23,814 nt of DNA from CAZVCJ01 sp964625745. Lineage in GTDB: Bacteria; Chloroflexota; Anaerolineae; VGOG01. A program made the translations under genes and the position numbers. The stretch spans positions 1-23,814 of the forward strand of contig CAZVCJ010000054.1 in assembly GCA_964625745.1 (NCBI GenBank), in the 5' to 3' direction. The notes beneath the pieces were generated by a model that did not search any database, was not told the DNA's origin, and worked only from the letters and a program-made list of their open reading frames with translations. Shown here in pieces: positions 14,987 to 22,100 of the stretch. The first letter of the stretch is position 1, and each line of letters opens with the position of its first letter.

Positions 14987-15907
14987 CTACTTTGGCACTA
15001 CCACCCGAGGCAATTCCTCTGGTTTGTCCATCTCGCCGGTCATGTAGACGTAGGTGCGGTCTTGCCGATTGCTGAAAGCGGCGTGGCGGCCGTCCTTGTC
15101 CAGGGCCACGACGTTCATCCCGCCCAGGTAAGGGCTGGCCAGGGCGTGGAGGTCTTCCATGGCCTCCCGACCGGCTTCCTCCAAAGATAGTCCCATCTTC
15201 AGGTAGAGGACCACGCTGCGGGCGGTGCCAGACAGGATGGCCATCTCGCCCAGACCGGTGCAGGCGGCCGCACCGTACCGATTGTCGGCGTAGTTGCCAG
15301 CCCCGATGAGGGGCGAATCGCCCACGCGACCTGGGTACTTCCAACCCGGGCCGCTGGTGCTCACCCCGGCGCAGATGTTGCCGTCGGCGTCCTGGGCCAG
15401 GAAGTTGACTGTACCCCCGGCCCGCTGTGATTCCCTCACCCGTTGTACCCACTGACGCAAGTCTGGCTCTTCCTGCAGATTCGCCAGCACTGCCTCTGGT
15501 ATCGCCTGGCGCAGTTGCTCTTCCCAGGTCTCCCGGGCATTCTCGGTCAATAGCTCTCGGCGCTGGAAGCCCATCTCGGCGGCGAAGCGCTCGGCGCCAG
15601 AACCGGCCAGCAGGACGTGCGGCAACTCCTCCATCACCTTGCGGGCGATGGATATGGGATGCTCGTAGCCCTGCAAAGCGGCCACCGCACCGGCCGCCAG
15701 GGTCCGCCCGTCCATGATGCTGGCATCCAGCTCCACCTGGCCCAGCAGGTTGGGAATTCCCCCCAGGCCTACGGTGTTATCCTGAGGATTGCTCTCCACC
15801 AGGCGAATGCCAGCCTCCACCGCGTCAATGGCTGAGCCGCCGTTTCTCAGCACCTCCATCGCGGCCGAGATACCCACCTTGCCGTTGCTGCTGGCTACAA
15901 TGATCAA
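14987..15907 (-). CDS. N-terminal-nucleophile asparaginase (glycosylasparaginase / isoaspartyl peptidase, T2 family)
   Basis: A 306-residue self-processing Ntn hydrolase. It should cleave beta-aspartyl or N4-linked asparagine bonds after autocleavage before the nucleophilic threonine, T166 in GGTVNFLAQD. Family blocks: NPQDNTVGLGGIPNLLG and ASIMDG in the alpha part; AGVSTSGPGWKYPGRVGDSP and GAGNYADN in the beta part, closer to glycosylasparaginases than to plant-type asparaginases. The start is TTG 15907, with GGGAGGAG six bases upstream; the longer frame to 15949 would begin inside a heptamer repeat. No signal peptide, so probably cytoplasmic. It follows the RdgB-type gene on the same strand across the repeat. 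Its 3' end is duplicated at 13927-13964. Confidence 0.9.
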   Translation of the reverse strand: MIIVASSNGKVGISAAMEVLRNGGSAIDAVEAGIRLVESNPQDNTVGLGGIPNLLGQVELDASIMDGRTLAAGAVAALQGYEHPISIARKVMEELPHVLLAGSGAERFAAEMGFQRRELLTENARETWEEQLRQAIPEAVLANLQEEPDLRQWVQRVRESQRAGGTVNFLAQDADGNICAGVSTSGPGWKYPGRVGDSPLIGAGNYADNRYGAAACTGLGEMAILSGTARSVVLYLKMGLSLEEAGREAMEDLHALASPYLGGMNVVALDKDGRHAAFSNRQDRTYVYMTGEMDKPEELPRVVVPK

Positions 15908-15930
15908 CTTGCTCCTCCCGTAAAACGATG

Positions 15931-15965
15931 TCCAATATCCAATATCCAATCTCCAATCTCTAATC
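15931..15965. repeat. heptamer array, 5 units of TCYAATM
   Basis: tccaata x2, tccaatc x2, tctaatc, then a C-run. On the minus strand it reads GATTRGA-type units and contains the TAG stop of the rdgB gene (15960-15962). Same layout as the array at 10081: it begins at a stop codon and fills the gap to the next gene. Confidence 0.85.
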
Positions 15966-16568
15966 TCCCCCCCCCGACCTCTCCTCCAGAATCTCTCTCG
16001 CCCTCTGCGCTGCCCTTGCCCGGTGGCTGATCCTGTTCTTGGTCTCTGGCGGCAGCTCGGCCATGGTCATTTCGTATTCCTGGAAGTAGAAGACGGGGTC
16101 GTAGCCGAAGCCGTGCTCTCCCTTAGGCTCGAAGGTGATGATGCCTTCGCAGGCTCCCTCGGCAGTGCGAACCTGCCCCTCCGGCGTGGCCACGGCGATG
16201 ACGCAGCGGAAGCGAGCTGTCCGTTCCTCCCAGGGCACTTCTTGCAGCTTCTCTAGGAGCAACTGATAGCGGTCTTCGTCGCTGGTTCCACTTCCGGCGT
16301 AGCGGGCCGAGCGTATCCCTGGCTCGCCGCCGAGGGCATCCACCTCCAGTCCCGAGTCATCGGCCAGAGTCAAGAGACTGCTGGCCCTGGCGTAAGCGGC
16401 GGCCTTCAGCCTGGCGTTCTCAGCGAAGCTCTCTCCCGTTTCGGCCACTTCGATGTCCAGGCCCTCCTGGGCGGGGTAAGTCAGCTCCAGGGGCAGGCCA
16501 GCCAGCAGTTCCTGGTATTCTCCGACTTTGCCGGGGTTATGAGTGGCTATCAGCAGTTTCATCATCAT
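15960..16568 (-). CDS. rdgB: XTP/dITP diphosphatase (non-canonical purine NTP pyrophosphatase)
   Basis: A 202-residue HAM1/RdgB family housecleaning enzyme that hydrolyses dITP, ITP and XTP to the monophosphates, keeping deaminated purines out of DNA and RNA. Motifs in order: LLIATHNPGKVGEYQ, AETGESFAENARLKA, LADDSGLEVDALGGEPGIRS with YAG after it, HGFGYDPVF and a C-terminal SHRARA. Three ATGs in tandem (16568, 16565, 16562) are possible; the most upstream is given, though most family members begin at MKLLIATHN, which would be 16562. The ribosome site is weak. An upstream TTG is part of the opposite-strand promoter and is not used. Cytoplasmic. Confidence 0.93.
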   Translation of the reverse strand: MMMKLLIATHNPGKVGEYQELLAGLPLELTYPAQEGLDIEVAETGESFAENARLKAAAYARASSLLTLADDSGLEVDALGGEPGIRSARYAGSGTSDEDRYQLLLEKLQEVPWEERTARFRCVIAVATPEGQVRTAEGACEGIITFEPKGEHGFGYDPVFYFQEYEMTMAELPPETKNRISHRARAAQRAREILEERSGGGD

Positions 16569-16573
16569 CTCGG

Positions 16574-16602
16574 TTGACAAATTTTTCCAAGCGTAGTATA
16601 TT
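16574..16602 (+). promoter_or_regulatory. strong sigma70 promoter for the bactofilin gene
   Basis: Perfect TTGACA (16574-16579), 17-base spacer, TATATT (16597-16602). Start predicted near 16609, about 29 bases before the GTG start, with AAGGAGG in the leader. The -35 begins six bases upstream of the divergent rdgB start codon. Confidence 0.8.
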
Positions 16603-16637
16603 TAGAGTGTCAAATCATACCGAAGGAGGAACCAACC

Positions 16638-17072
16638 GTGTCCGTATTCAAGAGAGACAAATTCAAGCCTCCCCCGCCGGGCCAGGTGGAGACGGTGGTA
16701 GGCCCCACCACCAATTTCAAAGGCGCCGTCCAAAACGACGGCGGACTGCGCGTTGACGGCGTCTTCGAGGGATTGGTGGAGACGGGCGGCAATTTCATCA
16801 TCGGTGAAGAGGCCAAAGTAATGGCCGACGTCGTCGCTTACAATGTTTCGGTGGCGGGGTCGGTCAAAGGCAACATCAAGGCCAACCGGGTGGAAATCCT
16901 GTCCACGGGCCGTGTCTGGGGCGATGTCACTGTGAAATCCTTCCTGGTTGATGAGGGAGGTTTCGTCCGTGGTGAAATCATCATGGAGGGCGCTGAGTTC
17001 AAGCCCCCTATCACCAAGGCCCCCGACCTGGCGCCCAAGACCGCTGATGTCGAAAAAGACGAGAGCGTTTGA
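16638..17072 (+). CDS. bactofilin family cytoskeletal protein
   Basis: A 144-residue polymer-forming protein of the bactofilin family. It has a short disordered Pro-rich N terminus (FKPPPPGQ) and a central right-handed beta-helix built of repeated short strands from about residue 20 to 120 (FKGAVQNDGGLRVDGVFEG, VVAYNVSVAGSVKGNIKANR, STGRVWGDVTVKSF), then an unstructured acidic tail. Bactofilins form membrane-associated filaments that place cell-wall or polysaccharide enzymes. The start is GTG 16638, preceded by AAGGAGG at eight bases. It is a single-gene unit: own promoter before, intrinsic terminator after. Its convergent neighbour is a polysaccharide synthase, so a link to envelope synthesis is plausible but inferred. 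Confidence 0.93.
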   Translation: MSVFKRDKFKPPPPGQVETVVGPTTNFKGAVQNDGGLRVDGVFEGLVETGGNFIIGEEAKVMADVVAYNVSVAGSVKGNIKANRVEILSTGRVWGDVTVKSFLVDEGGFVRGEIIMEGAEFKPPITKAPDLAPKTADVEKDESV

Positions 17073-17107
17073 ATCCTGATCAGCATAGACGCCGATTGGC
17101 GGACTAC

Positions 17108-17151
17108 GAGCCCAGTCGAGGGAAGACTATCCTCGATTGGGCTCTTTTGTT
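17108..17151 (+). terminator. intrinsic terminator of the bactofilin gene
   Basis: A 14-bp stem (17108-17121 with 17131-17144, one G-U wobble), 9-base loop, then TTTTGTT. The stem also encodes the last residues (KEPNRG) and the stop of the convergent GT2 gene on the other strand. No T-run follows on the minus strand, so it should be directional. Confidence 0.85.
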
Positions 17152-18650
17152 AGAACAACGGATTGGCGGGATTTACGGATCGGTGGCACGAATCCGCCAA
17201 TCCTGCCCATCCGTGTTCTTAGACCCAAAGCAGCCACGTAACCGAACCCGCCCAGGTACAAGAGCAAGAAAGGCACAGCATAGTAGTTGCCCGTGGCTAA
17301 TGCTACTATCACGGCGATCAGGGAGTACAGGCTCAAAAGAGCCTCGCCCAGCGTCATCCAGTTGAGAGGCAAGGCATAGTGGCTCTCGGCCCAGCGGTCG
17401 GCGCGATCTTCGAGGCCGAACTTGGGCGTGCGTTGGAAAAGGTTGGGCCGCCTGGTAAGGGCCTCGCCAACGGCCAGGGCGTTGTTCAAAGCTATCCCCG
17501 TGCCCAGTAGGACCAGGAAGGGGAAATAGGCCAGCCTCCGACGCCAATCGAGATAAGCGTCCCACTGCGAGAGGGCGAAAAGCAGGGGTGGCCCCAGGCT
17601 GCCCAGGCCGAGATACAATAGCGGAAGGCGCGTCACGCCCTGCCCAAGCAGCAAGGGCAATGTCAGCAGCAGCAAGATCAGCATCAGGGGGTGGATCAGA
17701 TAGTTGCTCAGATGGATCAGCCCCTGCAGGCGCACAAAGGTTGGTCGCGGTGTTCTCAGCAGAGTGCTCCAGTGTTTCAAGAGACACTGAATGGAGCCTT
17801 TGGCCCAACGGAACTGCTGGCGCTTGAAGGCGTTGATCTGCGGCGGGATCTCGGCCGGGGAGACCACCTCGGGCAGATAGAGAAGCTGCCATCCGCCTAA
17901 CTGGGCCCGGTAGCTCAGGTCCAAATCCTCAGACAGGGTATCGCCCTGCCAGCCCCCGGCTTCCTCGATGCAGCTTTTTCGCCACACGCCCGAAGAGCCG
18001 TTGAAGTTCATGAACAGCCCTGAGCGCTGGCGAGCCGTCTGTTCCACCACGAAGTGGCCGTCCAGGGCCAGGGCCTGGGCTCTGGTCAGGGGCGAGTAGT
18101 CGGCGTTGATGTGGCCCCAGCGGGTCTGCACCAGCCCCAGGCGAGGCCGGCCCTGAAAATGGGGGATAATGCGCCGCAGGAAGTCCGGGTCAGGCACGAA
18201 GTCGGCGTCGAAAATGGCGATGAACTCCCCCGTGGCCGTTTCTGTGCCTCGCTGCAAGGCCCCGGCCTTGAAGCCCGTCCGCTCAGGGCGGTGGATCAGG
18301 ACGATGTCAATTCCCCGCTTTCGATAATAATCCACGCGAGCTTGAGCCAGGGCCGTCGTCTCGTCGGTGGAATCGTCCAGCACCTGGATCTGGAGCTTGT
18401 CATGGGGATAGTCCAGGCGCGTCACGGCATCAATCAGGCGTTCCACCACGTGGAGCTCGTTGTAGACGGGCAATTGCACCGTCGCGGGCGGCGCGTTGGT
18501 GAGGGGGGGAGGAGGCTGGTGCTCGCGCGGCGTCCTGAGCCCGTCGAAGGAGCGATGGCGCAGGTAGAGCAGCACTATGATCAAGGAGTTGAGTCCATAG
18601 GTTGCCAACAGTACTGCCGTGAATCCGTAAACGATGGCCAAAACCGACAA
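17127..18650 (-). CDS. processive family 2 glycosyltransferase (cellulose-synthase-like)
   Basis: A 507-residue inner-membrane GT2 enzyme. It has a TM segment pair at the N terminus (LSVLAIVYGFTAVLLATYG), a cytoplasmic catalytic domain, then about four TM helices at the C terminus. Catalytic landmarks: VQLPVYNE, DDSTDE (D92-D93), FDADF (D148, D150), TLSEDLDLS (E241-D242) and QQFRW (278-282), the Q-x-x-R-W signature of processive synthases. It probably makes a beta-linked glycan or glycolipid. TTG 18650 is chosen: GGAGG lies six bases upstream and a good promoter just before it would exclude the longer 554-residue frame. A dispersed palindromic repeat is inserted in frame near residues 33-45 (SFDGLRTP). 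Its 3' end overlaps the bactofilin terminator. Confidence 0.88.
   Translation of the reverse strand: MSVLAIVYGFTAVLLATYGLNSLIIVLLYLRHRSFDGLRTPREHQPPPPLTNAPPATVQLPVYNELHVVERLIDAVTRLDYPHDKLQIQVLDDSTDETTALAQARVDYYRKRGIDIVLIHRPERTGFKAGALQRGTETATGEFIAIFDADFVPDPDFLRRIIPHFQGRPRLGLVQTRWGHINADYSPLTRAQALALDGHFVVEQTARQRSGLFMNFNGSSGVWRKSCIEEAGGWQGDTLSEDLDLSYRAQLGGWQLLYLPEVVSPAEIPPQINAFKRQQFRWAKGSIQCLLKHWSTLLRTPRPTFVRLQGLIHLSNYLIHPLMLILLLLTLPLLLGQGVTRLPLLYLGLGSLGPPLLFALSQWDAYLDWRRRLAYFPFLVLLGTGIALNNALAVGEALTRRPNLFQRTPKFGLEDRADRWAESHYALPLNWMTLGEALLSLYSLIAVIVALATGNYYAVPFLLLYLGGFGYVAALGLRTRMGRIGGFVPPIRKSRQSVVLTKEPNRG
18534..18550. repeat. dispersed palindromic element inside the GT2 gene
   Basis: cctgagcccgtcgaagg, the reverse complement of CCTTCGAC-GG-GCTCAGG. 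It encodes part of the loop between the N-terminal membrane segments and the catalytic domain. Same core as at 7811 and 8902. Confidence 0.65.
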
Positions 18651-18685
18651 AGCATGCCTCCAGAGTTGCCTTCCGCGCGGTTGGA

Positions 18686-18714
18686 AGTATACCATCATTT
18701 GGCGATTGTGACAA
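18686..18714 (-). promoter_or_regulatory. promoter for the GT2 glycosyltransferase
   Basis: Minus strand TTGTCA (18709-18714), 17-base spacer, TATACT (18686-18691); each box is 5/6 to consensus. It predicts a start near 18679, giving a leader of about 29 bases before the TTG start at 18650. Confidence 0.65.
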
Positions 18715-18724
18715 ACTTTAGTGA

Positions 18725-18753
18725 TTGCCATTTGGTCTGAAAACGGATATAAT
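18725..18753 (+). promoter_or_regulatory. promoter facing the CRISPR-Cas locus
   Basis: TTGCCA (18725-18730, 5/6), 17-base spacer, perfect TATAAT (18748-18753). It diverges from the GT2 promoter with -35 boxes only 10 bases apart, and would give a leader of about 110 bases before the small HTH gene. Confidence 0.65.
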
Positions 18754-18833
18754 ATCCTTTGGACAGGGTTGTTTGCCTGAGGATATTCCAAGAATTCAGC
18801 CCCGTCGTTGCGTTACCTGCAACATGCTTCCTG

Positions 18834-18852
18834 TATAGTGATGATAAATCAC
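18834..18852 (+). promoter_or_regulatory. second -10 and operator-like palindrome before the HTH gene
   Basis: TATAGT (18834-18839) overlaps an inverted repeat GTGAT-gataa-ATCAC (18838-18852), 17 bases before the ATG of the winged-helix protein. The position fits a repressor site for autoregulation. No good -35 is seen at normal spacing. Confidence 0.35.
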
Positions 18853-18869
18853 AAAACAGGAGGCGTACA

Positions 18870-19079
18870 ATGGCGCGGAAGACAGGCAAGCGACGGGTGG
18901 AAATGATCGCCCAGGCAGTGCAGAGCAACCCAGGCAGACGAGCGGGATACATTGCCCAAAGACTTGGTTTGCACCGTTCATCGGTGATGCGGTCTCTGCC
19001 GGCATTGGAGGAGGCTGGTATCCTGCTGGCAGAAGATGGCCGTGGCCGACTTTTTTACGTTGGACGGCGAAAATCTTGA
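18870..19079 (+). CDS. 69-residue winged-helix DNA-binding protein
   Basis: Starts at ATG 18870 behind CAGGAGG. A basic N terminus (MARKTGKRRVE) leads into a single winged helix: helix-turn-helix AGYIAQRLGLHRSSVMRSL (residues about 25-43), helix ALEEAGILL, and a two-strand wing ending FYVGRR. It recalls MarR/IclR-type or replication-initiator-like wings, without a sensor domain. It lies 88 bases before the WYL-Cas3 gene, whose own HTH has a similar core (IARRLGVHRATAGRY), so the two may compete for or share sites. Likely a small local regulator of the CRISPR-Cas locus; role inferred only from position. An upstream in-frame extension has no ribosome site. Confidence 0.85.
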   Translation: MARKTGKRRVEMIAQAVQSNPGRRAGYIAQRLGLHRSSVMRSLPALEEAGILLAEDGRGRLFYVGRRKS

Positions 19080-19122
19080 ATGCGGCAAGTGAAAATGTTG
19101 CGGAATGGACGAGCTGATGTGG

Positions 19123-19128
19123 TATAAT
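19123..19128 (+). promoter_or_regulatory. extended -10 promoter for wyl-cas3
   Basis: TATAAT preceded by TGg (TGGTATAAT), 40 bases before the ATG of the fusion gene. The best -35 (TTGCGG, 19098-19103) is weak and 19 bases away, as often with extended -10 promoters. The fusion gene can therefore be expressed apart from the small HTH gene. Confidence 0.6.
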
Positions 19129-19167
19129 AGTAGCAGGTGACATCTCTGTTGCACTGGAGGCGGACGT

Positions 19168-22100
19168 ATGGAACGAGCGCCCAATAAAGCCGAACGGTTG
19201 TTGCAGTTGGAGCAGTTGTTGCTTGCCTTCCCCGAGGGGTTATACAAGGCAGAGATCGCCCGGCGCTTAGGTGTACACCGCGCAACGGCGGGGCGTTACA
19301 TTGACGAACTGAGTCTACGCATTCCTATCTGGCAGGACGGCAATTTGCTCGGCATCAATCGCGATGACTACTTGACTCATGTAAGGCTGACCATTCACGA
19401 GAGCATGGCTTTGCACCTGGCGGCCCGCCTGATGGCCACTCGCACCGATAAGCACAACCCTCACGCAGCATCGGCCATGCGCAAGCTGGGCCACGCCTTA
19501 CACCGATTGGCCCCGTTGGTAAGTCAGCACCTGCTGGCCTCGGCTGAGGTAATGGATGGTCAGGCCCAGCGTCATGATCCTGTCTATCTGAAGGTGCTGG
19601 AGACGCTGACGCGAGCCTGGTCCGACGGTCGGGTGGCCCACCTATGGCACCGGATGGCCGATGGTCGGGTGTTCGACTACGACTTTGCCCCTTACTTCAT
19701 TGAGCCCTACGCCGTGGGCCAGACGACCCACGTCATCGGCTGGCGAGATCCGCCCGGCGCACTGCGTACTTTCAAGTTGGAGCGGATCCAACGCATCGAG
19801 CTAACGGATAGAGAGTACACCATCCCAGAGGATTTCGATCCCCGCGAGAAGCTGGCCGATGCCTGGGGTATCTGGTACACCGAGGCGGAGCCGGTGGAGG
19901 TGGTGTTGCGCTTTCACCCCCGCGTGGCGCACCGCGTGCGGGAGACGCAGTGGCATCGCTCAGAGCAAGTGGAGGAGCAGCCGGACGGAAGCCTGCTCTG
20001 GCGGGCGCGGGTGGCCGAACCGCAGGAGATGGTGCCGTGGATTCGGGGGTGGGGGGCGGATGTGGAAGTGGTGGCGCCGGAGGCACTGCGGGAGATGTTG
20101 ACAAGCGAAGCCCAACGTCTGGCTCTGCTGTACGGGACGGGAGAGGTCACGTCCCCGCCCCTCTACCAACTCCTGTGGGCCAAGACTGATAAGGCCAAAA
20201 CCACCACTCACCCACTCATCTGCCACCTGATTGACGTGGCTCAGGTTACGCGCGCGCTGTGGGACGATGTGCTGACGGACAGCATCCGCGCCCAATTCGT
20301 CGAGGCTTTGGGACTGGACGTGGACGCCGCCGGGCGATTGCTCGCTTTCTGGGCCGGGCTGCACGATCTGGGAAAGGCCAGCCCCGCTTTCCAGCGCCTG
20401 CACAAACCGGCGGAGGCCTCGCTAAACGCTGCCGGATTATCCTTTCCCAAGCTGTTCACACAGGAACCGTGCTATCATGGGACAATCTCTGCCAGTGTCC
20501 TTGAGAAACTTCTTGAAACGGAGGCTGGCTTGCCCCGCCGCCTGGCGAAGAAGATAGCGCGGGCCATGGGCGGGCACCACGGTGCCTGGCCCTCGCCCAG
20601 AGACTTGCAATGCCTCAAATCCGCGCAGGTGGGCGGTGACGACTGGGGTGCCGTCCGGCAGGACCTACTGTACGCGATGGGTACGCTCTTTACGCCGCCA
20701 ATTGTTGAGCGGCTTGGCGCCACGTTGCAAGAGGAGAACGCCCTACTAACATTGCTCTCCGGCCTCACCTCCACCGCCGATTGGATCGGCTCAATGGAGC
20801 GCTATTTCCCCTACTCGGTAGGGCCGATAGACCTGGCACGCTACGCTGAACACGCCGCAACCCAGGCCCGCCGGTCGCTGGAAGAGTTGGGCTGGATTGG
20901 GTGGCAGCCGCCTACGGAGGGCATCTCATTTCACGATCTGTTCCAGCTTGAGCCTCGCCCGATGCAAGAGGCCGTCGTGGGCCTGGCGGAACGACTAGAC
21001 CGGCCCGCGTTGGTGATCATAGAAGCGCCGACCGGCACCGGCAAGACGGAGGCCGCGCTCTACTTGGCCGATCATTGGGCACACTTCTGCCAGCAACGTG
21101 GCCTTTACGTGGCCATGCCCACCATGGCCACCAGCAACCAGATGTTCCGTCGCGTCCAAGAAGTACTGGCCCGCCGCTACCCAACCAGCCTGGTCAACCT
21201 GCACCTGATCCACAGCCAGGCACGGTGGCGGGACGATATGCAGGCGTTCCGCTTGGACACCGCCGATGAGCGCAAGGGCGGCACTGTGGCCGCGATGGCT
21301 TGGTTCCTGCCGCGCAAGCGTAGCCTGCTGGCCACTTTTGGCGTCGGCACGGTGGACCAGGCCCTGCTGAGCGTGCTGCAAACCCGCCACTTTTTCGTCC
21401 GGCTCTTTGGCCTGAGCCATAAGACGGTGATCTTTGACGAGGTCCACGCCTACGACACCTACATGTCCACCATCTTTCAACGGCTGCTGGGCTGGCTGCG
21501 CACCGTCGGTGCTTCCGTGGTCATCCTCTCTGCCACCTTGCCAGCACAGACCCGCCGCGAACTACTCCAGGCCTACGCCGGGATGCCAGTAATGGAACCA
21601 TCCGCCGTCCCCTACCCAGCCATCACCTGGACAACGGGCGAGCAAATCGGCGTCGTACCACTGGAGACCCCGGCCATCCGCACGGTAGCGCTGGAGTGGA
21701 TCGAGCGGAAGCCCGAGACCATCGTCAACCGCCTAGCCGATGAACTGCACGACGGTGGCTGTGCGGCGGTCATCTGCAATACCGTGAGGCGCGCCCAAGA
21801 AGTGTACAAGGCACTCAAAACGGCCAGCATTGTGCCAGAGCAAGATTTGACTCTATTTCACGCCCGTTTCCCCTTTGCTTGGCGGGATGAGATCGAGCAA
21901 AAGGTCCTTTCTTGCTTCGGAAAAGAGGGCCACCGCCCGCGCAAAGCCATAGTCGTCGCCACCCAGGTCATCGAGCAGAGCCTCGACCTGGACTTTGACC
22001 TGATGATCACCGACCTGGCTCCGGTGGACCTGATCCTGCAGCGCGCCGGTCGGCTGCACCGCCACCATCGGGACGGTCGCCCCGCGTCCCTCTCCACGCC

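Noticed and set aside
14913..15452. 180-residue N-terminal extension of the nucleotidyltransferase frame
   Set aside because: It runs antiparallel-free but out of frame through the asparaginase gene, is Arg/Gly/Pro-rich, and the domain starts normally at ATG 14912.
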